This document shows, in pieces, positions 18,251 through 26,725 of a DNA stretch of 64,000 nucleotides (position 1 is the stretch's first letter; each line of letters starts with the position of its first letter). The position numbers and the translations under genes were made by a program. Under the pieces are notes generated by a model, which was given only the letters and a program-made list of their open reading frames with translations, had not been told where the DNA came from and ran no database searches. The stretch comes from Streptomyces sp. LaPpAH-108 (GTDB lineage Bacteria > Actinomycetota > Actinomycetes > Streptomycetales > Streptomycetaceae), in contig NZ_KB891995.1 in assembly GCF_000373625.1 (NCBI RefSeq), positions 372,001 to 436,000 of the forward strand, in the 5' to 3' direction.

Positions 18251-20164
18251 GTGAGGGCTTACGCCTCGGGCACCGACCGGTCGGCCACGACGGGCCGTCC
18301 GGAACCGGGTGTGCTGATCGGCCGCGCGGCGGAGACGGCCGCGCTGCGGGAGGGCCTGGCCCGGGGACGGCTGGTGACGGTGACCGGGCCCGCCGGTGTG
18401 GGCAAGAGCAGCCTGGCCACGGCCGTGGCCGCCTGCGGTGCCTGGGGCCCGGTGATCCGCGTCCGCTGCCCCGGCGGCAGCCGCACGGACCCGGGCGCGC
18501 TGGCCGAGCGGGTGACCGAGGCGCTGGGCGGCGGCACCCTGGAGGAGCTGGAGCCCGGCCTCGGCGCGCACGGGCGCCCCACGCTGCTCCTGCTCGACGA
18601 CGCCGACGCCGTCCGCACCGCCTGCGCGGGCCTGGTCCAGCGGCTGCTGATGCGCCTGCCCTCCGTGCGCGTCCTGGTGACCTCCCGCCAGGCCCTCGGC
18701 CTCGGGGACGAGCGCGTCGTACGGCTCGCCCCGCTGGAGGAGGCCGACGCCGTCGAGCTGTTCCTCGCGCGGGCGCGGCCCCGGGTCGTGGCGGAGTACG
18801 GCGTGGTGGCCCGGATCTGCCGACTGGTGGAGGGCGTGCCGCTCGCCGTGGAGCTGGCCGCCGAGCAGCTGGAGCGGGGCATGACGCTGGCGGAGTTGGC
18901 CGACCGGCTGGAGCGGGACCAGTGCTGGCTGTCCGCGCCCTCGCCCGCGCTGCGCAGGCACCGCTCGCTGCGGTCCGCGATCGGCGCGCCGTATCTGCTG
19001 TGCGACCGGGCCGAGCGGGCGGTGTGGAGCAGGGCCGCCGTCTTCGCCGGGCCCTTCACCGAGTCGTCCGCCGCGTATCTGTGCTCCGGCGCCGGGGTCG
19101 CCCCGCACCAGGTCCCGGCCTGCCTGGCCCGGCTGACCGCCGCCGGGGTGCTGCGGACCCTGGGCGAGCCCGGTGGCGTACGCCCGCCGCGCTATGTGAT
19201 GACCCGTGCCGCCCGCGACTTCGGCGCCGAACGGCTGCGCGCGGCCGGGGAGTTCAGGGTCGCCGTCACCCGGCATGTGCTGCACCACCGGCGGCTGGCG
19301 GAGATCGCCGGGAACCTGTGGAGCGCGGGCGAGCAGCGGCAGGCGGCCCGGCTGGTGCGGGACAACGAGGCCGACCTGTCCGCCCTCGTCGACCACGCGC
19401 TCGCGCTGCCGGAGGCGCCCGCAGGGCAGGTGGCGGCGGCGCTGGCCGGGGTGGTGGACCTGTGGTTCTGGTGGGCCGTGCACGACCACGCCGAGGAGGG
19501 CCGCCGTCATCTGGCCCGGCTGCTGGCCCGGCATCGCGCCGACGACCACCTCGCCGCCCGCGCCCGCTGGCTGGCCGCCTGGCTCAGCGCCCCCGGGGAC
19601 GCGGCCACCGCCCGCGAACTGCTCGGCCAGGTCTGGCCCGCCGCCGTGCTCGCCGGTGACGACGCGCTGATCGGCCGGGTCAGCCATGTCGAGGGCGTGC
19701 TGGCCTGGGAGCGCGGCGACATGCGCGCCGCCGCCGACTGCTTCCGCCAGGCGGCCGACACCGTCCCGCCGTACGCCCCCGGCGGCCCCGCCCCGTCCGT
19801 CAGCCTCGCCGCCCTGGCCGTGCTCCAGGCCCCGCTGGCCCCCGCCTCGGCCCGGCGCGACGCCCGTCGCGCCCTCGCCCAGCCCGGGGTCCGCGAGGAC
19901 GCCTGGGCCACCGCGCTGGCCCGCTATGCCCGCGCCTACGCCGACCACCACCAGGGCCGCACCGCCCGCGCCTGGCACCGGGCCCGCCGCGCGCTCGCCG
20001 GTCTCGACCCGCACCCCGCGCCGCTCGACCCGTCACCCGACATGCCCCAAGTCCGGGCGGCGCTGCGGACGTTGCTGACGGAGATCGAGTCCCCGGCGCC
20101 TTCGGGGGTGCGTCCGGCGGTGCCGGGGCCGCGCAAGGGCGGTGCGGACGCGGCGCGTTCGTAG
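18251..20164 (+). CDS. STAND-type ATPase without visible DNA-binding domain
   Basis: A protein of about 637 aa with an NB-ARC/AfsR-like NTPase module: Walker A GPAGVGKSSLA, Walker B LLLLDDAD, the sensor segment VLVTSRQALGLGDE and the GVPLAVELAAEQL block. These are typical of LuxR (LAL) and SARP regulators. A helical TPR-like C-terminal half follows. No LuxR helix-turn-helix, SARP or kinase domain is seen at either end, so this is an orphan switch ATPase. The start is uncertain: GTG 18251 (GGAG ten bases upstream) or GTG 18200. The first 17 codons of the longer form look non-coding. Confidence 0.8.
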   Translation: MRAYASGTDRSATTGRPEPGVLIGRAAETAALREGLARGRLVTVTGPAGVGKSSLATAVAACGAWGPVIRVRCPGGSRTDPGALAERVTEALGGGTLEELEPGLGAHGRPTLLLLDDADAVRTACAGLVQRLLMRLPSVRVLVTSRQALGLGDERVVRLAPLEEADAVELFLARARPRVVAEYGVVARICRLVEGVPLAVELAAEQLERGMTLAELADRLERDQCWLSAPSPALRRHRSLRSAIGAPYLLCDRAERAVWSRAAVFAGPFTESSAAYLCSGAGVAPHQVPACLARLTAAGVLRTLGEPGGVRPPRYVMTRAARDFGAERLRAAGEFRVAVTRHVLHHRRLAEIAGNLWSAGEQRQAARLVRDNEADLSALVDHALALPEAPAGQVAAALAGVVDLWFWWAVHDHAEEGRRHLARLLARHRADDHLAARARWLAAWLSAPGDAATARELLGQVWPAAVLAGDDALIGRVSHVEGVLAWERGDMRAAADCFRQAADTVPPYAPGGPAPSVSLAALAVLQAPLAPASARRDARRALAQPGVREDAWATALARYARAYADHHQGRTARAWHRARRALAGLDPHPAPLDPSPDMPQVRAALRTLLTEIESPAPSGVRPAVPGPRKGGADAARS

Positions 20165-20167
20165 CCT

Positions 20168-20203
20168 CGGTGTGCCTCACGGTGGGCCTCACGGTGTGCC
20201 TCG
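20168..20203. repeat. three 12-bp tandem repeats
   Basis: CGGTGTGCCTCA, CGGTGGGCCTCA and CGGTGTGCCTCG follow one another directly, just after the ATPase stop codon. No function is evident. Confidence 0.7.
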
Positions 20204-20246
20204 CGGGGCCGCTCGGTGCGCCTCATGGGCCACTGGTTCACCTTGT

Positions 20247-20260
20247 GTGATCCAGATCAC
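20247..20260. promoter_or_regulatory. CRP-like palindrome upstream of LAETG protein 2
   Basis: GTGATCCAGATCAC is a perfect dyad with 6-bp arms and a 2-bp spacer. It fits the CRP/FNR half-site TGTGA-N6-TCAC and, with one deviation, the GTG-N6-GNCAC pattern described for Streptomyces Crp. It lies 92 bp before the ATG at 20352. Confidence 0.5.
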
Positions 20261-20351
20261 CTAAGAATTCCGTAAGCACTTGGGCAACTGTTTACCCGCG
20301 TAACCGGTCAACTCTGCGAACTCACTGATCACTCACGCATCCGAGGTTCGC

Positions 20352-21398
20352 ATGAAGCTTCGCCGTTCCCTGGCTCTGGCCGCAGCGACGGCTGCCATAG
20401 CCCCCGCTGTGCTGCTGGCGGCCCCGGTCGCGTACGCCTCCGACGACGCTCCGGCGGCTTCGGCCTCCGCGTCGGCTCCGGCGGCCGAGGACACGACGCC
20501 CGCCGCCGAGGACACCACTCCGGCCGCCGACGACACCACGCCCGCCGCCGAGGACACGACCCCGGCGGCCGAGGACACCACCCCGGCCGCGGACGCCTCG
20601 CAGTCCACGACCGCGTCGCCCTCCGCCTCCGACTCGGCCGCCCCGTCGGCGAGCGTGTCGGCCTCGCCGTCCGCGTCGGAGTCCACGTTCCCGACCGAGT
20701 GCAACGACGGCTCCCGGCCGAAGTTCGACGACGACCTGCACACCAGCCTCTCCGGCCTGCCGTCGAAGATCGTGGCGGGCAGCGGCTACCACACCTTCAA
20801 GCTCAACGTCAGCAACACTGGCGGCCACGCCTACAAGCGCGTCGACCTCGGCGTGTTCGCCGCGAGCGTGGACGAGGACGACTTCTTCTCCGACACCAAC
20901 CACCTCACGCTCCAGTACAAGGACCCGTCCACCGGCCAGTGGACGGACATCTCCCTGGACGAGAACGACGAGGGCGCGGGCTACCTCGGCTACACCGACG
21001 TGCGGGCCAAGGAGTCCTTCTCCATCGACCTGCGCGTGGCCGTCGACGCCAAGGCCCCGGCCGGTTACGGCTTCGCCATCAGCATCGGCATGTACGCCGA
21101 CGACAAGGGCGACTGCGTCTACTCCAGCGACGACAGCTACTACGAGTTCGACATCCTCAAGGCGGGCGCCGCCCCCGGCAAGCCGGGTGACGCCAAGCCG
21201 CAGGGCGGCCACAAGCCGCTCCCGGCCAAGCCGTCCGGCAACACCGAGATCGCCCCGCAGGGCCACCTCGCCGAGACCGGCGCTAGCTCCGTCCTGCCGG
21301 CCATCGCGCTGAGCGGTGGCGCCGCCGTCGCCCTGGGCGCGGGCGCCGTCTTCGTCGTCCGCCGCCGCAAGGCCGCGGGCTCCGGCATCGTCGCGTAA
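20352..21398 (+). CDS. LAETG-anchored surface protein 2 with AAEDTTP repeats
   Basis: A 348-aa exported protein with a signal peptide cut near VAYA-SD (residue 30). Next comes a low-complexity stalk made of five or six seven-residue repeats (AAEDTTP, AADDTTP) and a Ser/Ala/Pro run. A globular domain (about residues 115-290) follows, with one early Cys and one late Cys, many acidic residues and a strand-rich, cell-surface-like sequence. The C-terminus is LAETGASSV, a hydrophobic segment and VVRRRKAAGS. It is a sortase substrate; the stalk precedes rather than follows the domain. GAGG five bases upstream supports the ATG. Confidence 0.88.
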   Translation: MKLRRSLALAAATAAIAPAVLLAAPVAYASDDAPAASASASAPAAEDTTPAAEDTTPAADDTTPAAEDTTPAAEDTTPAADASQSTTASPSASDSAAPSASVSASPSASESTFPTECNDGSRPKFDDDLHTSLSGLPSKIVAGSGYHTFKLNVSNTGGHAYKRVDLGVFAASVDEDDFFSDTNHLTLQYKDPSTGQWTDISLDENDEGAGYLGYTDVRAKESFSIDLRVAVDAKAPAGYGFAISIGMYADDKGDCVYSSDDSYYEFDILKAGAAPGKPGDAKPQGGHKPLPAKPSGNTEIAPQGHLAETGASSVLPAIALSGGAAVALGAGAVFVVRRRKAAGSGIVA

Positions 21399-21438
21399 CG
21401 GTCCATTCCCGGCGTCCGGCAGCCGCCGTACGCGCACC

Positions 21439-21474
21439 CGGGGCCTCGTCCACCCACCGGTGGGCGAGGCCCCG
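21439..21474. terminator. 16-bp stem hairpin after LAETG protein 2
   Basis: CGGGGCCTCG pairs exactly with CGAGGCCCCG. The inner six positions also pair, with one T-G wobble, leaving a 4-base loop. It starts 40 bp after the stop and separates this gene from murJ. Confidence 0.8.
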
Positions 21475-21701
21475 TGCCGTACGACCGGTACTCTTCCCTC
21501 CGCCGTCAACCGCGCCTCCGTGCCCCTGGTTCCGGCGTTCATCAGACCTGGCCGGACGTGTTTTCGGGACCGTCGGCAGCGTGGTCGCCGTCGTGTGGCT
21601 CGGCGTGCCGCCGGGAGAGGATCAGCGTGGGTTCCAGGAGCGAGAGCGAAGTCGGCGCGGCGGGACGCGGGTCGACCGGAGGCGGGCCCAGGGGAGGCGG
21701 G

Positions 21702-23441
21702 ATGGATCCGGCCACCTTGCAGATCCGGCTGGTGGACACGGCGTCCCCGGCCGTCCCGGTGACGGAGGCCGCCCCGGCCCCCGCCCCGGCCAAGAAGTCC
21801 GGCGGCAAGGCGGCCGGGCTGCTCAAGTCCAGTGCCGTCATGGCGGCCGGCACCCTGGTCTCCCGGCTGACCGGCTTCCTGCGCACCCTGGTGATGGGTG
21901 CCGCGCTCGGCGTCGGCACCCTCAACGACTCCTACCAGGTCGCCAACACCCTGCCGACGATGATCTACGTCCTGGTCGGCGGCGGCGCGCTCAACTCCGT
22001 CTTCATCCCGCAGCTCGTGCGCTCCATGAAGGAGGACGACGACGGCGGCGTGGCCTACGCCAACCGGCTGATGACCCTGGTCGTCACGCTCCTCGGCTCC
22101 GTCACCGCGATCTGTGTGATCGCCGCGCCCTGGCTGATCCGGCTGATGTCGCCGTCCATGGCCTCCCACCCCGACCAGCTGGAGGTGGCGGTCACCTTCG
22201 CGCGCTGGTGCCTGCCGACCATGTTCTTCATGGGCCTGCACGTGGTGATGGGCCAGATCCTCAACGCGCGCGGCCGGTTCGGCGCCATGATGTGGACGCC
22301 GGTCCTCAACAACATCCTGATCATCGTGGCGTTCGGCTCGTTCGTCTGGGTCTTCGGCTCGGCCGGGCACTCCGGCATCTCCGCCGCCTCCATCAGCCCC
22401 GAGGGCGTCCGGCTGCTCGGCATCGGCACCCTGCTCGGCCTCGCCGTCCAGTCGCTCGCGATGATGCCGTACCTGCGCGACTCCGGCTTCCGCATCCGGC
22501 TGCGCTTCGACTGGCGCGGCCAGGGGCTCGGCAAGGCGCTGGGCCTGGCCAAGTGGACGTTCCTGTTCGTGCTGGTCAACCAGGCGGGCATGGTGGTCGT
22601 CACCCGGCTCGCCACGGCGGCGGGCGCGGCGGCCGAGAAGACGGGCCACCCCGGCACCGGCATCACCGCCTACAATTACGCCCTGCTGCTCTGGCAGATG
22701 CCGCAGGCCATCATCACCGTCTCGATCATGACGGCGATCCTGCCGCGCATCTCCCGCGCCGCCCACGAGGCGGACTTCGCGGGTGTCCGCGACGACCTCT
22801 CCCAGGGCCTGCGCTCCTCGGCGGTCTTCATCGTGCCGTGCGCCTTCGCCTTCCTGGCCCTCGGCGTCCCGCTGATCCAGCTGCTGTACGCCGGTGCCGG
22901 TGAGGAGGGCGCCCGCAACATCGGCTTCGTGCTGATGGCGTTCGCGCTCGGACTCGTCCCCTACTCCGTGCAGTACGTCGTCCTGCGCGGCTTCTACGCC
23001 TTCGAGGACACCCGCACGCCCTTCTACAACACGGTGATCGTCGCGGCCGTCAACGCCGCCGGGTCCGTCGCCTCCTACCTGCTGCTCCCCGCCCGCTGGG
23101 CCGTCGCGGGCATGGCCCTCTCCTACGGCCTCGCCTACGCGACCGGTGTCCGCGTCGCCTGGACCCGGCTGCGCAAGCGGCTCGGCGGCGACCTCGACGG
23201 CCGCCGCGTCACCCGCACCTACCTCCGCCTGATCGGGGCCTGCCTCCCCGCGACGGTGGCGGCGGGCTTCCTCGTCCGCTGGCTCTCCGGCGTCACGACG
23301 AATCCGGTGCTCTCCTCCGCGATCGCGCTGGCCGCTGGAGGAACGGTCCTCCTCGTCCTCTTCGCCGTCCTGGCCCGCCTCTTCCGCGTGGACGAGGTGA
23401 CCGCCGCCCTCGCGATGGTGAAGGGCCGCCTGGGCCGCTGA
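21702..23441 (+). CDS. murJ: MurJ/MviN family lipid II flippase homologue
   Basis: A 579-aa polytopic membrane protein of the MOP superfamily with about 14 spans. The N-terminal signature is SRLTGFLRTLVMGAALGVG, then DSYQVANTLPTMIYVLVGGGALNSVFIP and the P-x-x-F-V-L-R-G-F-Y-A-like block VPYSVQYVVLRGFYAFEDTRTPF. MurJ exports lipid II or related undecaprenyl-linked precursors. An ATG at 21702 (GGGGAGG 4 bases upstream) is used; GTG 21627 with GAGAGG 6 bases upstream is equally possible and would add 25 residues. The setting beside glycosyltransferase-like genes suggests a paralogue for a surface glycan (inference). Confidence 0.9.
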   Translation: MDPATLQIRLVDTASPAVPVTEAAPAPAPAKKSGGKAAGLLKSSAVMAAGTLVSRLTGFLRTLVMGAALGVGTLNDSYQVANTLPTMIYVLVGGGALNSVFIPQLVRSMKEDDDGGVAYANRLMTLVVTLLGSVTAICVIAAPWLIRLMSPSMASHPDQLEVAVTFARWCLPTMFFMGLHVVMGQILNARGRFGAMMWTPVLNNILIIVAFGSFVWVFGSAGHSGISAASISPEGVRLLGIGTLLGLAVQSLAMMPYLRDSGFRIRLRFDWRGQGLGKALGLAKWTFLFVLVNQAGMVVVTRLATAAGAAAEKTGHPGTGITAYNYALLLWQMPQAIITVSIMTAILPRISRAAHEADFAGVRDDLSQGLRSSAVFIVPCAFAFLALGVPLIQLLYAGAGEEGARNIGFVLMAFALGLVPYSVQYVVLRGFYAFEDTRTPFYNTVIVAAVNAAGSVASYLLLPARWAVAGMALSYGLAYATGVRVAWTRLRKRLGGDLDGRRVTRTYLRLIGACLPATVAAGFLVRWLSGVTTNPVLSSAIALAAGGTVLLVLFAVLARLFRVDEVTAALAMVKGRLGR

Positions 23442-23442
23442 C

Positions 23443-24807
23443 TCACCAGCCGGTCAGCAGCAGATGGTTGACCAGCAGTGCCGTGACCGCCTGGGCCCCG
23501 AGCCACACCCGGGGCCCGGGCAGATACGCGCAGGCCGGGAGCAGCCACAGCGCGAACGGCAGCCAGATGCGCTCGGTCTCGGCCTTGCTCATGCCGGACA
23601 CGTCCGCGACGAGCAGCGCCAGCAGGGCCGCGCCGGTCAGGAGCGCGAGCCGGACGCCCGCCGGGTCGGTACGGCGCCGCAGGGCCGAACCCGCGCGGCC
23701 GAGCCCCGCCGCCGTCGCCGGGCCCGTGATGATCGCCGCACAGGCGAGGTTGGCCCAGACCCAGTAGCCGTAGGGGCGGATGCCGCCGACGCCCTGGTAG
23801 TAGCGGGTCACCAACAGGTGATAAGCCGTCCACCAGTTGAAGCCGAGCAGCGTGAACACCACGGGGACGACGGCGAGTCCGGCCACCAGCGCGACGAGCA
23901 GCACCGGCCGGGCCCGCACCCCCGCGCGGCCGAGCCACAGCACCGCGAGGGCGACGAGCGCGATCAGCGTCAGGCCGTAGGACAGATAGCAGGTCAGGCC
24001 GAACAGCAGGCCCGAGGCGCCCGCCCACAGCGGTGAGCGCCGGGTGACCGCGAGGGCGAGACAGGCCAGTGCCCAGGCGGCGACCGCCGCGAAGTAGGCG
24101 TCCGCCGAGGCGCCCAGCCAGACCGCGGCGGGCGCGCACACCAGGAAGGGCGCCGCGCGGCGCGCCGTCGGCTCGTCCACCAGGGCCCGCAGCGCGACCA
24201 GGACGGCCGCGCCCGCCGACGCGCCGAGCACCACGCACCAGGTACCCGCCCACGCCCCGCCGCCGAGCCCAACCCGGTCCAGGAGCACGAAGGTGACCGT
24301 GGCGGCAGGCGGGTGCCCGGCGACATGCGCGGGCCAGTTGCCGGGCACGCCGCTGACGATGTGCTGGTCGAAGTCGCGCAGGGTGGCCGGGATGTCGTGG
24401 AAGCGGTCGATGACCCGCAGGTACTCGTTGCGGGTGGTCAGCCGCGTAGCGATCCCGGTGTGCCAGCCGTCGATCAGCGCGAGCGAGAAGATCCACCCGG
24501 CCGACGCCGCCCAGGCCGCCCACGGCAGCACGCGCCAGGACAGCCGCGCCGCGAGCGCGGGGCCGTACGCCACCGCGCCCGCCGCGAGCAGCAGCGCGGC
24601 CGGGGTGCCGGGGCCCACGTGCGGCTCCCACTCGGCGAACAGCGGCGGCCAGTGCACGAACAGGGTGTGCCGGGTGTCCTGGATATGACGGCCGACCAGC
24701 ACGGCGGCCGTCACGAGCAAGGCGGCGGCGAGGGCGGCGAGGAGATCGCGGCGGGCCACGCGGGGCGAGCGGCGTGCGGAGTCGGTCTGCGGGGAGCGGT
24801 CGATCAC
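23443..24807 (-). CDS. polytopic membrane protein, GT-C glycosyltransferase-like
   Basis: A 454-aa protein with about 11-12 hydrophobic spans. After span 1 there is a long polar loop of some 80 residues (HWPPLFAEWEPHVGPGTP...), and later a loop with RVIDRFHDIPATLRDFDQHI and VSGVPGNWPAHVAGHPPA. Asp/His-rich first loops and a membrane body of this kind are typical of GT-C polyprenyl-phosphate-sugar transferases, including actinobacterial mannosyltransferases. The assignment is inference because no exact signature was verified. Its stop lies 1 bp from the murJ stop, so the two are tail to tail. Confidence 0.75.
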   Translation of the reverse strand: MIDRSPQTDSARRSPRVARRDLLAALAAALLVTAAVLVGRHIQDTRHTLFVHWPPLFAEWEPHVGPGTPAALLLAAGAVAYGPALAARLSWRVLPWAAWAASAGWIFSLALIDGWHTGIATRLTTRNEYLRVIDRFHDIPATLRDFDQHIVSGVPGNWPAHVAGHPPAATVTFVLLDRVGLGGGAWAGTWCVVLGASAGAAVLVALRALVDEPTARRAAPFLVCAPAAVWLGASADAYFAAVAAWALACLALAVTRRSPLWAGASGLLFGLTCYLSYGLTLIALVALAVLWLGRAGVRARPVLLVALVAGLAVVPVVFTLLGFNWWTAYHLLVTRYYQGVGGIRPYGYWVWANLACAAIITGPATAAGLGRAGSALRRRTDPAGVRLALLTGAALLALLVADVSGMSKAETERIWLPFALWLLPACAYLPGPRVWLGAQAVTALLVNHLLLTGW

Positions 24808-24920
24808 ACCGGCACGCTAGGCCGCTCGCGTGCGCGGAGGCCGCCGTACGGGCCCGACGTCAGCGTTTCGTCATGGGTCGCGCACCCGTTCCGGCGGGTT
24901 CCCCGGCCTACGGTCGGCTC

Positions 24921-26219
24921 ATGCGTGACCGTCCCCGGCTCCCCTCCTCCCCCGCCTTCTGGCGCAGCCCGCTGCGCGGCACCCGCTTCACCGCCGTGCT
25001 CGGGCTGGTGCTGCTCGGCGGCATCACCGTGCTGTTCGTGACGGGCCTGGTGTCGTACGCCGCCTACAGCCCGGACCTGTCGCCGGTGAACGACACGACA
25101 CCGGGCAAGGGGCTGCTGGGCTTCTACCTGTTCGACTGGCCGGCCGGGCCGTCCTGGCTCTACCGGCTCACTCAGGGCGTCCACGTCACGCTCGGCGTCA
25201 CCCTGGTCCCGGTCCTCCTCGCCAAGCTGTGGTCGGTGGTGCCGAAGCTGTTCGCGCTGCCCCCGGCCCGCTCCCTCGCGCACGCCCTGGAGCGGATCTC
25301 GCTGCTGCTCCTGGTCGGCGGCGGGCTCTTCGAGTTCACCACCGGCCTGCTCAACATCCAGCTGGAGTACGTCTTCCCGGGCTCCTTCTACCCGCTGCAC
25401 TTCTACGGCGCCTGGGTGTTCATGTCCGCGTTCGTCGTCCACGCGGCGCTGAAGACACCGGTGGCGGTGCGGGCGGTGCGGTCGATGCGGGCGGAGGGAC
25501 CGGGGCGGGCGGTGTCCTCGTCGGGGCAGGCGGTGGGCGGGCGCTCCGCGGTCGCCGACGAGGCGGGCCTGGCCTCCGCGCGCCCGGCCGAACCCACCGT
25601 CTCGCGCCGGGGCGCGCTGCGGCTGGTCGGCGCGGGCGCGCTGCTGCTGTTCCTGACCACGGTCGGGCAGAGCCTGGGCGGTCCCCTGCGCCGTACCGCG
25701 CTGCTCGCGCCGCACGGCGGAGCCGATCCGGGCGGCGGTCCGAACGGCTTCCAGATCAACAAGACGGCCGCCTACGCCGGGATCACCGAGGCCGAGACGA
25801 GCGCGGACGCCTGGCGGCTGGTCGTCACCGGACCGGCCGGGACGGTACGGCTCGGCCGCGCCGATCTCCTCAGGATGCCGCAGCACAGCGCCTCGCTGCC
25901 CATCGCCTGCGTGGAGGGCTGGTCCACCGCCGACCAGTGGTGGCGCGGGGTCCGGCTGCGCGACCTCGCCGCGCTCGCCGGGTACGACGGAGGGGCGGCG
26001 GATCTGCTCGTGGAGTCGCTGCAACGGCACGGCGCCTTCCGCCGCGCGGCACTGAGCGCCGCGCAGGTGTCCGACCCGCGCTCCCTGCTCGCCCTGGACG
26101 TCAACGGCGAGCCGCTGTCCCCCGACCACGGCTACCCGGCGCGGATCATCGTGCCCGCGCTGCCCGGCGTGCACAACACCAAGTGGGTGGCCCGGCTGAC
26201 CTTCGGAGACCTGCGATGA
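24921..26219 (+). CDS. fusion of heme-type membrane domain and sulfite-oxidase-family molybdopterin domain
   Basis: A 432-aa protein. The N-terminal half has four or five membrane spans with His residues placed as heme ligands (TQGVHVTLG, PLHFYGAW, AFVVHAALK), as in cytochrome b561-like or MsrQ proteins. After a variable linker and a fifth span, the C-terminal half (about residues 260-432) is a sulfite oxidase-fold molybdopterin domain with the catalytic cysteine in PIACVEGWS. The DHGYPARIIVPALPGVHNTKWV end block is also present. In most bacteria MsrP and MsrQ are separate chains. The substrate is unknown. Confidence 0.85.
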   Translation: MRDRPRLPSSPAFWRSPLRGTRFTAVLGLVLLGGITVLFVTGLVSYAAYSPDLSPVNDTTPGKGLLGFYLFDWPAGPSWLYRLTQGVHVTLGVTLVPVLLAKLWSVVPKLFALPPARSLAHALERISLLLLVGGGLFEFTTGLLNIQLEYVFPGSFYPLHFYGAWVFMSAFVVHAALKTPVAVRAVRSMRAEGPGRAVSSSGQAVGGRSAVADEAGLASARPAEPTVSRRGALRLVGAGALLLFLTTVGQSLGGPLRRTALLAPHGGADPGGGPNGFQINKTAAYAGITEAETSADAWRLVVTGPAGTVRLGRADLLRMPQHSASLPIACVEGWSTADQWWRGVRLRDLAALAGYDGGAADLLVESLQRHGAFRRAALSAAQVSDPRSLLALDVNGEPLSPDHGYPARIIVPALPGVHNTKWVARLTFGDLR

Positions 26220-26275
26220 CCCGGTTGCGGCGGCCTGTGATGCCCCGGTCGCGGAGACCTGTGATGTCCCGGTGG
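26204..26275 (+). repeat. three 24-bp tandem repeats, each carrying an in-frame ATG
   Basis: Units 26204-26227, 26228-26251 and 26252-26275 are near copies. The core is CGGAGACCTGYGATG in units 1 and 3 and CGGCGGCCTGTGATG in unit 2. Each therefore carries a possible start (26216, 26240 and 26264), and units 1 and 3 also carry the GGAG site. They give the protein start MTRLRRPVMPRSRRPVM. Confidence 0.8.
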
Positions 26276-26725
26276 CGCCTCCCGGTCGGCAGCCCGCTGC
26301 ACCTGCTGCTGCTCACCTGCTCGTTCGCGCTCGCCGCCTACGCGGGAATCCGGCTGCTCGCCGGTGACTGGCTCGGCGTCGTCCTGTGGATCGTCGGCGC
26401 CGCCCTGCTGCACGACCTGGTGCTGCTGCCGCTGTACTCGGCCCTGGACCGCGCGCTGGTGGCCGGGTGCGGCGCGGCCGGGCACCGCTCGTGGGCGCTG
26501 TACGTCCGGGTGCCCGCCCTGCTGTCGGGTGTACTGCTGCTGGTGTGGGCCCCGCTGATCCTCGGCCTGTCCGCCGACCGCTACCGCTCGGCCACCGGGC
26601 TCGACCCGGACGGTTTCCTCACCCGCTGGCTGCTGATCACCGCCGTCCTCTTCGGCGGCTCGGCGCTGCTGTTCGTCCTCCGGCTGCGCAGGGCGACGAA
26701 ACACCGCTCGCCCGCCGCCCACTGA
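26216..26725 (+). CDS. four-span membrane protein coupled to the molybdopterin fusion
   Basis: A 169-aa membrane protein overlapping the preceding stop by ATGA, so it is translationally coupled to the oxidoreductase and probably works with it. After a repetitive basic N-terminus there are spans at about 25-45, 48-70, 95-120 and 135-155. The 24-bp repeat gives three in-frame starts (26216, 26240, 26264), two with the same GGAG site. Its last 145 bp overlap the end of the convergent methyltransferase gene. No family recognised. Confidence 0.75.
   Translation: MTRLRRPVMPRSRRPVMSRWRLPVGSPLHLLLLTCSFALAAYAGIRLLAGDWLGVVLWIVGAALLHDLVLLPLYSALDRALVAGCGAAGHRSWALYVRVPALLSGVLLLVWAPLILGLSADRYRSATGLDPDGFLTRWLLITAVLFGGSALLFVLRLRRATKHRSPAAH

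Noticed and set aside
16904..20014. Very long minus-strand frame (over 1000 codons) antisense to the aquaglyceroporin and ATPase genes
   Set aside because: It is antisense to two clear genes with real motifs; its translation is Gly/Arg/Pro/His-rich without domains, as expected from GC-rich third positions.
20322..22766. Minus-strand frame across LAETG protein 2 and murJ
   Set aside because: No ribosome binding site and repetitive Gly/Arg translation; a compositional shadow.
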